Source of the DNA: Listeria grayi DSM 20601
GTDB taxonomy: Bacteria; Bacillota; Bacilli; Lactobacillales; Listeriaceae
NCBI RefSeq assembly: GCF_000148995.1
Contig: NZ_GL538352.1
Coordinates: 1-64,000, forward strand
Length of the DNA stretch: 64,000 bases
Reading direction: 5' to 3'
Part shown: piece after piece, positions 33,965 through 42,376 of the stretch
How positions within the stretch are numbered: the first letter of the stretch is position 1
Layout of the letters: the number at the start of each line of letters is the position of its first letter
Notes under the pieces: generated by a model
Databases searched by the model: none
Seen by the model: only the letters and a program-made list of their open reading frames with translations
What the model was told of the DNA's origin: nothing
Made by a program: the position numbers and the translations under genes

Positions 33965-34693
33965 GTGAGATTAGACAAATTTCTCGCCCATCATGGCTAT
34001 GGCAGTAGAAAAGAAGTAAAACAATTTCTGAAAAAAACGGAAGTTACCGTTAATGGCAAACGTGTCCAAGATGGGAAACAGGCTATAGTTCCGACCAGCG
34101 ATATCGTCAGGGTGCAGGACGAAGTAATTCTGTACCAAGAATACGTCTACTGGATGCTCCATAAACCAAGCGGTTATATCAGTGCTACCGAAGATCAAGC
34201 AAAGACGGTGCTAGATCTTTTGAAACCAAAAGACGCTGGGCGGGCTGTTTTTCCGGTCGGAAGATTAGATAAAGATACAGAAGGACTGCTGCTTTTGACC
34301 GATGATGGTCAGCTTGCGCACGAATTGCTTTCACCTAAAAAGCATGTCAATAAGGTATACGAAGCGACGATTGAAGGCGTTGTAACCGGGGATGATGTCC
34401 ACGCATTTAAAAAAGGAATCGTTTTAGAAGACGATTACCAATGCAAACCTGCCAAGCTGGAGATCTTGCAAGTGAATGGTGTGAAAACAGATATTCGGAT
34501 CACGATTCAGGAAGGGAAATACCACCAGATCAAGCGAATGTTTCTGGCTGTCGATAAGAAAGTAATATATCTTAAACGTATCCAAATGGGCTCGTTGCAG
34601 TTGGACGAAAATTTAGCACGCGGTGAGTATCGGCCTTTGACAGTCGAAGAACTAGAGCAATTATCAAAAAAACGCCTTGAGATTCAAGAGTAA
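33965..34693 (+). CDS. 16S rRNA pseudouridine synthase (RsuA type)
   Basis: 242 residues, GTG 33965 after AAAGGAGC. N-terminal S4 RNA-binding domain (MRLDKFLAHHGYGSRKEVKQFLKK) and a RluB/E/F/RsuA catalytic domain with VGRLDKDTEGLLLLTDDG (catalytic Asp) and EGKYHQIKRMF. It isomerises uridine in 16S rRNA, probably the equivalent of U516. Its 3' end forms one arm of its terminator hairpin. Confidence 0.92.
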   Translation: MRLDKFLAHHGYGSRKEVKQFLKKTEVTVNGKRVQDGKQAIVPTSDIVRVQDEVILYQEYVYWMLHKPSGYISATEDQAKTVLDLLKPKDAGRAVFPVGRLDKDTEGLLLLTDDGQLAHELLSPKKHVNKVYEATIEGVVTGDDVHAFKKGIVLEDDYQCKPAKLEILQVNGVKTDIRITIQEGKYHQIKRMFLAVDKKVIYLKRIQMGSLQLDENLARGEYRPLTVEELEQLSKKRLEIQE

Positions 34694-34715
34694 TTGAACC
34701 TCAAGGCGTTTTTTT
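34671..34715. terminator. Terminator overlapping the rsuA-like 3' end
   Basis: AACGCCTTGAG (inside the coding end) pairs with CTCAAGGCGTT, followed by seven T. On the other strand it lies at the end of pepC. Confidence 0.82.
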
Positions 34716-36057
34716 AGCCTCGCATCAAAGCCAGCGATCCCATTGGATCCCATGGTTTCAATACTGTAGGATCTTGCTCGAAAGCGGTTTGCAGGTCTTC
34801 CGGTAAATGTTTTTTGTGCACTACTACTTGGAAGGTGTAAGCATCCATCCACGCATCACTCATCACAAAATAGCCTTTTTTACCGACTTTTTCGCCCCAA
34901 CTGTTTTCTACTTTCCAGCGATCGATAGTATCATTCTTACGGTTGAAACCTGTAAGTACCATCGCGTGTGTCAACAAACTATCTTTATAATCTAAGCGCT
35001 CTGTTTTGGTAAGCTCTGGCTGCAAATCGAACAATGCTTGATAATCATAAATAGCAGTATCCATTACACCTTGCGAACGTTCGGAGAATTTCCCAACATC
35101 ACAGCCGAACCAAACAGATTCCCCAGCTTCGATCTGCTTCGCTGCTGCAGCTTTAAGCGTTTCGATTTCTACATTCAGGTACTTGATCGCCTGACCTTCG
35201 ATGACATTGCCCAAAAAGTCGACCGTATACGTTTTACCGAATGGTTTATCGGCGGTAGGTGCATTGATAAGAGGGACATAATCGCTTAAATCGATACCGA
35301 TATATGTATCGTAGAAAGATTGCGGTGTCAGCCCAAGTTCCTGATGGAAATTCCCATCTTTATCCCGATATTCAAAATCAAATGTACGTGGCGGTTCGCC
35401 GAGTGAGTATACTAAAATGCGATAGATTTCTTCTAAGAGAGAGTTCTTCAAAACGGCAACTTCCTCGTCTGTAGCATTTTCTTGAAGTGCAGCACGCAAA
35501 GAAGCTGCACCTTTACGAAGTCTGCTGTTGAGTAGTCCATTTAGATCAGCCGATTGACTGCTTTGGAAAGTTTCAGGCATTGCTGTTTTGGGAACAACTC
35601 CGTATTTTTGGATTAATGAAACGAGCATATCCCACTGTCCACCGTCCTGCTGTGGTGTTTCCAGCAACCAAGCTACTAAACGGTCATCGATATCGCGGTC
35701 CGCAGTTCGAATGATGCTTTCAAAAAAGTAATTTGCTTTTTCAAATTTATCCCAAAAGTTCGTATGATTTTGGGAGAGTTCAAAATCAGGGGCATTCAGA
35801 TCATTACTGATCGTATGACGGAATGTATTTAACGCGGCAAACATCCAGCATCTTCCGCTGCGCTCTTGATTAGTTACCCCGCCGGTTTTGATCTCATTGG
35901 AAAACACCGGCTGCATCGCGATTTTAGCGTTTAAATTTTCGACGCTCGCTTTGATCCCGTTTTTTAAAACACTGCTTTGCAATGTATGAAAGTAGGGATG
36001 CGCCTGAACATTCTGTGCAAATGCTGTGCTTGTTTCTTTAGAAATAGATTTTCCCAT
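34714..36057 (-). CDS. pepC: Aminopeptidase C (bleomycin hydrolase family)
   Basis: 447 residues, peptidase family C1B. Active site Cys in QERSGRCWMFAALNTFR (~63-79), His in LLTHAMVLTGFN (~363) and Asn in WKVENSWGEKVGKKGYF (~384). Length is that of PepC (about 440-445). Cytoplasmic, forms hexamers and removes N-terminal residues from peptides, which fits the nearby peptide importer. ATG 36057 follows AAGGAGGAATTG. Divergent from fruR. Confidence 0.96.
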   Translation of the reverse strand: MGKSISKETSTAFAQNVQAHPYFHTLQSSVLKNGIKASVENLNAKIAMQPVFSNEIKTGGVTNQERSGRCWMFAALNTFRHTISNDLNAPDFELSQNHTNFWDKFEKANYFFESIIRTADRDIDDRLVAWLLETPQQDGGQWDMLVSLIQKYGVVPKTAMPETFQSSQSADLNGLLNSRLRKGAASLRAALQENATDEEVAVLKNSLLEEIYRILVYSLGEPPRTFDFEYRDKDGNFHQELGLTPQSFYDTYIGIDLSDYVPLINAPTADKPFGKTYTVDFLGNVIEGQAIKYLNVEIETLKAAAAKQIEAGESVWFGCDVGKFSERSQGVMDTAIYDYQALFDLQPELTKTERLDYKDSLLTHAMVLTGFNRKNDTIDRWKVENSWGEKVGKKGYFVMSDAWMDAYTFQVVVHKKHLPEDLQTAFEQDPTVLKPWDPMGSLALMRG

Positions 36058-36189
36058 TTCAATTCCTCCTTTTCGTTCTATTCTAGTATAACGCTAATAG
36101 AAAGAAAATTGGGAAATGTTGCTTTTGGCTGTTTTTGATTGATTTTGAATGAATTTGGTGGTAAAGTGAACATGATAGGAGGAAGGTAT

Positions 36190-36972
36190 ATGCTGAATGC
36201 AGAAAGGCAACAACTTATTCTAACCTTGCTAAAAGAAGCGGGAACCGTGAAAACACAAGAACTTGTCTCGCGACTGGATACTTCTGAATCAACGATCCGA
36301 AGAGATTTGGATGAATTAGAAGAAGCCAATATGCTAAAACGTGTCCATGGTGGAGCGACACTTTTGACAGATTTCCGCTTGGAACCAAGTATGACCGAAA
36401 AATCTGCCATAAACATTCAAAGTAAGAAAAAGATTGCTAGTTACTGCGCTAATCTTGTGCAGGAAAATGACTGTATCTATTTGGATGCTGGTTCTACTAC
36501 TTTTGAAATGATCGATTTATTAAAGAATAAAAATATTAGCGTTGTTACTAATGGTTTGATGCACGTGGAGAAGTTGGTCTCTAATAGCATTGAAGCTTAC
36601 TTGCTTGGTGGGAAAATGAAAGCCCGTACAAAAGCGATTATTGGAGCTACTGCGGTAGAACAGCTTGGGAACTATCATTTTGATAAAGCATTTATTGGGA
36701 CAAATGGAATTCACCCGGATTTTGGTTACACAACGCCGGATATCGAAGAGGCTCATGTGAAGCAGACGGCTCAGAAACATGCAGCAAAATCTTATGTGTT
36801 AGCAGATGCCAGTAAATTAGATGTCGTGTTGTTTGCAAAAATGTTTACTTTGGACGAAGCCACATTGGTTATTGATCGGGTTCCAAATGGCAAACTCGCG
36901 CACTATCAAGGTAAGTCAAAAATAGTTGAGGTGGAAAATGATATATACAGTGACAGTAAATCCCTCGATTGA
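36190..36972 (+). CDS. fruR: DeoR-family fructose operon regulator
   Basis: 260 residues from ATG 36190, after AGGAGGA; the frame extends 17 codons upstream without a ribosome binding site. N-terminal DeoR HTH (NAERQQLILTLLKEAGTVKTQELVSRLDTSESTIRRDLDELEE) and C-terminal phosphosugar-sensing DeoRC domain (YLDAGSTTFEMIDLL, VTNGLMHV, KAFIGTNGI). First gene of fruR-fruB-fruA and overlaps the next by 35 bases. The likely effector is fructose 1-phosphate. Confidence 0.92.
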   Translation: MLNAERQQLILTLLKEAGTVKTQELVSRLDTSESTIRRDLDELEEANMLKRVHGGATLLTDFRLEPSMTEKSAINIQSKKKIASYCANLVQENDCIYLDAGSTTFEMIDLLKNKNISVVTNGLMHVEKLVSNSIEAYLLGGKMKARTKAIIGATAVEQLGNYHFDKAFIGTNGIHPDFGYTTPDIEEAHVKQTAQKHAAKSYVLADASKLDVVLFAKMFTLDEATLVIDRVPNGKLAHYQGKSKIVEVENDIYSDSKSLD

Positions 36973-37864
36973 TTACATTGTAAAAGTAGAGGATTTGAAA
37001 CTAGGCGATTTGAATAGAATGAAAGCAGATTATAAACTTCCGGGAGGCAAAGGCATCAACGTTTCTCGTGTGCTCAAGCAACTGCAGGTCGAAAATACCG
37101 CAACTGGATTTTTAGGCGGTTTTACAGGGGATTTCATTAATAATCAATTGCTGAAGGAAGGGATCCATACTCATTTTACAGCGATTGAAGATGACACGCG
37201 GATCAACATCAAATTGAAACACGGTGAAGAAACAGAAATCAACGGATTAGGTCCGGCAATCACAGAAGCAGAAAAAGCCAAGTTTTTTGAATGGCTGCAA
37301 GTGATTCAAGCAGAGGATATCATCATTTTATCCGGCAGCGTACCGCCTGCATTGGGGAATCATTTCTATGAAGAAGTCATTACTAGATGCAATGAGAAAA
37401 ATGCAGAATTTATGATCGACACGACCGGTCAAGAACTATTAGCGGCGTTAGAACACCAACCGATTTTGGTAAAGCCGAATCATCATGAGCTGGCAGAACT
37501 ATTTGAAACTACTTTTACAAAGAAAGAAGAAATCATTCCTTATGGTCAAAAACTGCTGGCGCTTGGTGCAAAACACGTGATCGTTTCAATGGCTGGCGAC
37601 GGAGCCCTTTTGTTCGTCGATGATCAGGTCTACTTTGCGGAAGCGTTAAAAGGGAAACTAGAAAATTCTGTTGGTGCTGGTGATTCCATGGTGGCCGGGT
37701 TCTTGGGAGAATTCGACAGACATCATGATGCGGTAGAAGCTTTTAAAGTCGGAGTAGCTACTGGCGGAGCGACTGCTTTTTCGACTGACTTAGCCAAAGC
37801 ATCTCTTATTCAAAAACTATTGCCACAAGTTAAGATTAGCAAACTTACGACGGAGGGGAACTGA
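36938..37864 (+). CDS. fruB: 1-phosphofructokinase
   Basis: 308 residues from ATG 36938, preceded by GAGGTGG; a TTG four codons earlier is less likely. PfkB family: MIYTVTVNPSIDYIVKV, GGKGINVSRVLK, and the C-terminal anion-hole and catalytic motif ENSVGAGDSMVAGFL (GAGD). Phosphorylates fructose 1-phosphate to fructose 1,6-bisphosphate. Called fruK in some genera. Coupled to fruR by overlap and one base from fruA. Confidence 0.95.
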   Translation: MIYTVTVNPSIDYIVKVEDLKLGDLNRMKADYKLPGGKGINVSRVLKQLQVENTATGFLGGFTGDFINNQLLKEGIHTHFTAIEDDTRINIKLKHGEETEINGLGPAITEAEKAKFFEWLQVIQAEDIIILSGSVPPALGNHFYEEVITRCNEKNAEFMIDTTGQELLAALEHQPILVKPNHHELAELFETTFTKKEEIIPYGQKLLALGAKHVIVSMAGDGALLFVDDQVYFAEALKGKLENSVGAGDSMVAGFLGEFDRHHDAVEAFKVGVATGGATAFSTDLAKASLIQKLLPQVKISKLTTEGN

Positions 37865-37865
37865 A

Positions 37866-39731
37866 ATGAAGATCACGGAACTTTTAAGTAAAGAAACAAT
37901 GATCCTGTCACTTCAAGCTACGACAAAAGAAGCAGTTATCGATGAATTGATCAGCAGCTTAGAAAGAAACGGCAAGATCAATGATCCGAAATTGTTTAAA
38001 GAAGAGATCATGAAGCGTGAAGCCCAAAGCTCGACTGGTATTGGCGAAGGAATCGCGATGCCACATGCAAAGACCAAAGCAGTAAATGTACCTACAGTTG
38101 TTTTTGCTAAAAGTGAGCAAGGAATCGATTATGAGTCTTTGGATGGTCAGCCGGCCGAATTATTCTTTATGATCGCCGCAACGGACGGAGCAAATGAAAC
38201 ACATTTAGAAACTTTAGCGGCACTTTCACGATTATTAGTGAATCCGGATTTCGTCCAAGCTTTAAAAAACACGAAAACACCTGATGAAGTAATCGCTCTA
38301 TTTGATGAACAGCAGTCTGCGGGAGAAGAAGTAGAAACAGAAACTCCTAATGAGGAACAACCTTTCGTTGTAGCAGTTACAGCATGTCCAACTGGGATCG
38401 CTCATACCTATATGGCTGAAGATGCGCTCAAGAATAAAGCGAAAGAAATGGGCGTGGCTATCAAGGTAGAGACAAATGGTTCAGAAGGCGTCAAAAATCG
38501 ATTGACTGCTGCAGATATCGAGCGAGCAGCTGGTGTGATTATTGCTGCTGATAAAAACGTCGAAATGGCTCGTTTTGACGGAAAGCATTTGCAAGAGCGA
38601 CCTGTAAGCGATGGTATCCGTAAACCGGAACAACTCATTCAAACAGCATTGGATCAGAAAGCACCGATTTATCATAGTAATGGGGACATAGCGAAAGAAG
38701 AAAATACAGAAAAAGCATCGATCGGAAGCAAAATCTATAAAGATCTGATGAATGGTATTTCTCATATGCTGCCATTCGTAGTCGGTGGCGGGATCATGAT
38801 CGCATTATCTTTCCTTATTGAGCGATTTTGGCCGCACAGCGAACTCTTTCGATTACTGTCAACGATTGGCGGCAATGATCAAGGTGCCTTCACACTCCTT
38901 ATCCCGATTCTTGCCGGTTATATAGCAAGCAGTATCGGTGAACGTCCAGCATTGATGCCAGGTATGGTCGGTGGTCTGATGGCTGTCCATTCCAACGCTG
39001 GCTTCCTCGGAGGTCTAGTAGCAGGTTTCCTCGCTGGTTATATTGTGATTGGATTGAAAAAAGTATTTGCCAAATTGCCGAAATCACTGGAAGGTTTAAA
39101 ACCGATTTTACTTTATCCGATTTTTGGCTTATTGATTACCGGAACACTCATGTATTTTATTGTGAATCCGATCTTCAGTACGATCAATTCTGCGATGATT
39201 CAGGCACTGGAACATCTTGGAACCGCTAATGCTGTCTTGCTTGGCGTAGTACTTGGCGGAATGATGGCTATCGATATGGGTGGACCATTCAACAAAGCAG
39301 CTTATACCTTCTCGATCGGTGTATTTACCGCAACGCAAGATGGGGCACTTATGGCTGCGACAATGGCTGGTGGAATGGTCCCACCACTTGCGATCGCGTT
39401 TGCAAGCAGCTTATTTAGCAAGAAATTCACGCAGCAAGAAAAACAAGCAGGGATCACCAATTATGTGTTAGGTGCAGCCTTCATTACAGAAGGAGCGATT
39501 CCTTTTGCTGCAGCTGATCCACTGCGGGTTATTGTTTCTTCCGTGATCGGAGCGATGACAGCAGGTGGATTGACGCAATTTTGGTCCGTAAATGTACCTG
39601 CTCCACACGGCGGCGTATTCGTATCTTTACTAGCTAATAAGCCGGTATTGTTTTTAGTAGCAATCATTATCGGTGCTGTGATTTCAGGCCTTATCTATGG
39701 ATTCTGGAAAAAGCCACTGCCTGATAAATAA
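37866..39731 (+). CDS. fruA: Fructose-specific PTS EIIABC
   Basis: 621 residues: EIIA with phospho-His in GIAMPHAKT (~residues 1-145), EIIB with phospho-Cys in VTACPTGIAHTYMAEDAL (~170-270), and EIIC with about nine membrane helices (~295-615; AIDMGGPFNKAAYTFS and APHGG). Domain order A-B-C is typical of Firmicute FruA. It imports fructose as fructose 1-phosphate, the substrate of fruB. Ends at a strong terminator. Confidence 0.96.
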   Translation: MKITELLSKETMILSLQATTKEAVIDELISSLERNGKINDPKLFKEEIMKREAQSSTGIGEGIAMPHAKTKAVNVPTVVFAKSEQGIDYESLDGQPAELFFMIAATDGANETHLETLAALSRLLVNPDFVQALKNTKTPDEVIALFDEQQSAGEEVETETPNEEQPFVVAVTACPTGIAHTYMAEDALKNKAKEMGVAIKVETNGSEGVKNRLTAADIERAAGVIIAADKNVEMARFDGKHLQERPVSDGIRKPEQLIQTALDQKAPIYHSNGDIAKEENTEKASIGSKIYKDLMNGISHMLPFVVGGGIMIALSFLIERFWPHSELFRLLSTIGGNDQGAFTLLIPILAGYIASSIGERPALMPGMVGGLMAVHSNAGFLGGLVAGFLAGYIVIGLKKVFAKLPKSLEGLKPILLYPIFGLLITGTLMYFIVNPIFSTINSAMIQALEHLGTANAVLLGVVLGGMMAIDMGGPFNKAAYTFSIGVFTATQDGALMAATMAGGMVPPLAIAFASSLFSKKFTQQEKQAGITNYVLGAAFITEGAIPFAAADPLRVIVSSVIGAMTAGGLTQFWSVNVPAPHGGVFVSLLANKPVLFLVAIIIGAVISGLIYGFWKKPLPDK

Positions 39732-39744
39732 AATAGTTGAAGGG

Positions 39745-39780
39745 AAAGAACTGTCTAAGCTGTAGACAGTTCTTTTTTTG
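39745..39780 (+). terminator. Terminator of the fru operon
   Basis: AAAGAACTGTCT / AGACAGTTCTTT hairpin with T run. Confidence 0.9.
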
Positions 39781-39831
39781 CTTAGAAAACAGAAGCTTCG
39801 TGGTATAATAAAAGAAAAAGGGGGGCTGGTT

Positions 39832-40179
39832 ATGGAATTTGGACAAAAAGTCGCGCAGCTGAGAAAAAAGAAACGGTTTACGCAAAAGCAGTTAGCAGAA
39901 AGAATTGACGTGACACCCTCGACGATCAGCAAATATGAGCATGGCACCCATCGGCCGCCGGTTTTCATTTTAGCTAAATTAGCAGAAGAATTAGGAACGA
40001 CGACTGATTTCTTGCTAGAAGACGTAGCAGGACTTCGCGAAAAAAATTCTGTCAATGCATTCCCGCTGATCGGAAATCCGGAACTAGAGAAATGGTATCT
40101 CGAACTTCCCTATACCTATTCGGAAGAACAGCTGCTGATGATGAAACGAATCATGGAAGCGATCGATCATAAAAAATAA
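39832..40179 (+). CDS. XRE-family transcriptional regulator
   Basis: 115 residues from ATG 39832 after AAAGGGGGG. N-terminal HTH_3 (KVAQLRKKKRFTQKQLAERIDVTPSTISKYEHGTHRPP, residues ~6-43) and a short helical C-terminus ending YTYSEEQLLMMKRIMEAIDHKK. Phage-repressor-like size, but its place between fruA and comK suggests a resident chromosomal regulator. Target genes unknown. Convergent with comK, stops one base apart. Confidence 0.9.
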   Translation: MEFGQKVAQLRKKKRFTQKQLAERIDVTPSTISKYEHGTHRPPVFILAKLAEELGTTTDFLLEDVAGLREKNSVNAFPLIGNPELEKWYLELPYTYSEEQLLMMKRIMEAIDHKK

Positions 40180-40180
40180 A

Positions 40181-40783
40181 TTATTGGAAAAATGGAGTAT
40201 TACCGCTGCCGTTTTCTGGCTTAGGAACGGAATATGGTGCCCTTGACTCGGCTGCGATCGTAGCTGGCGGGAAATACATGTTGCCAAGTGGAAATTCTTT
40301 CTCCATTTTTCGCATTTTTTGAGAGATTTTCATATGCAACATGGAAGTCCGTGCCATTTGGTTATTGAACGAAGCCGTAGAGATGTCGATCTCTATGCTG
40401 CGATGATTGGTAAACTGAATGACGGTTTGATTCAATTCATTAGCGCCGTATTCTTGGATATGTTGCGGGAAGATCCAAGCACAGTCATTTTTTGATGGCG
40501 ACGTCGTTGGGAACGCATAGATAAGATTCATGGCGTCGATAATGATCGGCGGCTTATGCGTGATGCCGATCAAATGCTTGGTCCCATCTTTGCGACCTTC
40601 AAAATTGCTTCCGAAAAACTTGCAGCTGGTTTTAATTATCTCAAAAGGGGTAAATTTAGATATAAAACTACTACCTATTTCGTAAATCTCGGAAAAAATC
40701 TCTTCCCCCGATTGTTTAGGCAGGATGACCATCGTATACGGATTGATTTCGTAAATACGTCGTGCTTTTGATTCATTATTCAT
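40181..40783 (-). CDS. comK: Competence transcription factor ComK
   Basis: 200 residues from ATG 40783, nine bases after GGAGA; other in-frame starts (TTG 40798, ATG 40792) are possible. Recognised by YEINPYTMVILP, TPFEIIKTSCKFFGSNFEGRKDGTKHLIGITHKPPI, and AFPTTSPSKNDCAWI, the core of the ComK family. It binds paired AT-boxes (AAAA-N5-TTTT) to switch on DNA uptake genes. The frame is uninterrupted; in many L. monocytogenes strains comK is split by a prophage. The C-terminal tail (NGSGNTPFFQ) is variable. A promoter and AT-box lie upstream. Confidence 0.95.
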   Translation of the reverse strand: MNNESKARRIYEINPYTMVILPKQSGEEIFSEIYEIGSSFISKFTPFEIIKTSCKFFGSNFEGRKDGTKHLIGITHKPPIIIDAMNLIYAFPTTSPSKNDCAWIFPQHIQEYGANELNQTVIQFTNHRSIEIDISTASFNNQMARTSMLHMKISQKMRKMEKEFPLGNMYFPPATIAAESRAPYSVPKPENGSGNTPFFQ

Positions 40784-40897
40784 TTTGTTCATCTCCAATG
40801 CTGTAATTAGTGTAAGGTGAAGGTGTACAAGAGAGATTGATTAACACTGCCAAAAAAGTTGGCTATAAATTAACTTATATTGTGTTAATGTGAGGCA

Positions 40898-40926
40898 ATT
40901 ATAGCATAAGCAATAAAGACCGTCAG
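40898..40926 (-). promoter_or_regulatory. comK promoter
   Basis: On the minus strand: CTGACG, 17-bp spacer, extended -10 TGCTATAAT. The -10 is about 115 bases upstream of the comK start, leaving a long leader. Confidence 0.55.
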
Positions 40927-40937
40927 TAAAATTTTGA

Positions 40938-40950
40938 AAAATCGGATTTT
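40938..40950 (-). promoter_or_regulatory. ComK AT-box candidate
   Basis: AAAATCGGATTTT is an exact AAAA-N5-TTTT half of a K-box, 12 bases upstream of the comK -35, fitting autoactivation. The second AT-box would have to be a degenerate site near 40966-40979. Confidence 0.45.
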
Positions 40951-41034
40951 TTAGCATTTTTTTACAAAAAGGTCTTGATTACATTATTTTTATCTATATA
41001 ATTGTAATAAATCCTATATAAAGGAGTGATTGTC

Positions 41035-41268
41035 GTGGAAATGCGAGATTTTTCTAACTCATTGATGAACCAAGTTGGGGTACTGAAGGGTGAAAAGGAA
41101 TTAACAAACGTATTTATCGAATACTACATGACTATGCTCCTAGAAGAGAGAAGGATTGAATTACTTCGTGAAAATATCGATGCAGCACTCGATAAAAGAG
41201 ACTCAGATACCTTTTTCCAACTATCCGGAGAACTCAATCAACTGCTGGATAAACAACTACACATTTAA
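41035..41268 (+). CDS. IDEAL-domain protein, YhzC-like
   Basis: 77 residues from GTG 41035, eight bases after AAGGAG; GTG 41026 overlaps that site. The C-terminus ELLRENIDAALDKRDSDTFFQLSGELNQLL fits the IDEAL domain of small Bacillales proteins. In B. subtilis the similar-sized yhzC lies next to comK, as here. Function unknown; adjacency suggests a link to ComK control, unproven. Confidence 0.85.
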   Translation: MEMRDFSNSLMNQVGVLKGEKELTNVFIEYYMTMLLEERRIELLRENIDAALDKRDSDTFFQLSGELNQLLDKQLHI

Positions 41269-41304
41269 AAAGACTGCGTATCAATAAGATACGCAGTCTT
41301 TTTT
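41269..41304. terminator. Bidirectional terminator
   Basis: AAAGACTGCGTATC / GATACGCAGTCTTT hairpin with A and T runs, between the yhzC-like and SIS genes. Confidence 0.92.
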
Positions 41305-42374
41305 TAAGCATAATCGCCAGGCTTGGTCTTGCTTTTCACTGAGACACCGAAGTCTGTATAGATTCGTTCCGTCAGTTTATTTCCTTTTGCCTCGGCGATG
41401 TGATGCGCGAGGATCTGGAAGGGGATAGCTAACAAATACGGTGCTTTCCACTCATCGACAACGTCTGGAAGTGCTAATGTCCGTGAATTGTTGCTCGTTC
41501 CGAATTTTACCGTATACGTGTAAGCTGTATGTTTTTCCTCATAAGCACGCAACAATTCCAGTCGTTCTTTGACCACACTTTCTGTTTCTAGGAAAAAAAT
41601 GCGGTGTTCTGGGTTTACTTCTAAATAGGGACCGTGCATGAAAGCTTCTAAATCCACTCCTTGAGAAGGGACCCGGATCGTCTCCTGGAATTTCGTTTCG
41701 ATTTCTTTGCAAGTTCCCACTGCCGGTCCATAACCAATCGCTGTAAAGCGCGGTGCAGCAACGAATTCACTTTCGAATTTCGTGAAAAATGCTTCTGTTT
41801 GGGAAATCACTGCCGGAATCGCGCTGGTTGCGTCGCGAAACATTTCTAATTCTGCTGCTTCTTGCTCGGCAGAAATAAATCCAGTTTGTTTTCCGTGATT
41901 CAGTGCCGTCAGCATCAGTGTCAAAACAGTTGCGGTAAAACCTTTTGTTACATAGCCGACGCGTTCCTGGCCACAGCCGATGTCGACGGTGAAATCGGCT
42001 GACTGAGCTAGTTCGCTTTCCATTTTGCTAGTGAAGCCAAGGGTTGGAACGTCATAAGTACGACGGATATGAGCGATCGCTTCGATCGTACTCGTGCTTT
42101 CACCGCTTTGAGATACACCGATCACTAGATCAATATGTGGATCGATTTTTTCATAATAACGGTAATTGAAGGGCTCTTCGATAGTGATTCGCAGATTTGC
42201 CACTCGCTCCATATAATATTTCGCGCTTTTGATGGCATTTAAGCTAGAACCGGTTGCGAGCACAAGCCATTCTTTTCCCGTTATTTCTGCAGGAAGATTG
42301 GCGGGATACTGGCTTAAAATTGTTGCTGCCATTGCTTCTTCTTCCGCGATGTAGGTCATCATTGTAGGTTTCAA
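41304..42374 (-). CDS. SIS-domain sugar isomerase/deaminase-like protein
   Basis: 356 residues from TTG 42374, nine bases after AAGGAGG; TTG 42380 overlaps the EIIC stop and is too close to that site. Two SIS domains as in the isomerase half of GlmS, AgaS or FrlB: EWLVLATGSSLNAIKSAKYYME (~35-56), LVIGVSQSGESTSTIEAI (~85-102), GYGPAVGTCKEIETKFQE (second domain). The glutaminase half of GlmS is absent. Such proteins deaminate or isomerise amino-sugar phosphates or deglycate fructosamine phosphates. The operon with a PTS EIIC and GH9 enzyme points to glucosamine-containing oligosaccharides. The exact substrate is not readable. Confidence 0.87.
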   Translation of the reverse strand: MKPTMMTYIAEEEAMAATILSQYPANLPAEITGKEWLVLATGSSLNAIKSAKYYMERVANLRITIEEPFNYRYYEKIDPHIDLVIGVSQSGESTSTIEAIAHIRRTYDVPTLGFTSKMESELAQSADFTVDIGCGQERVGYVTKGFTATVLTLMLTALNHGKQTGFISAEQEAAELEMFRDATSAIPAVISQTEAFFTKFESEFVAAPRFTAIGYGPAVGTCKEIETKFQETIRVPSQGVDLEAFMHGPYLEVNPEHRIFFLETESVVKERLELLRAYEEKHTAYTYTVKFGTSNNSRTLALPDVVDEWKAPYLLAIPFQILAHHIAEAKGNKLTERIYTDFGVSVKSKTKPGDYA

Positions 42375-42376
42375 GA

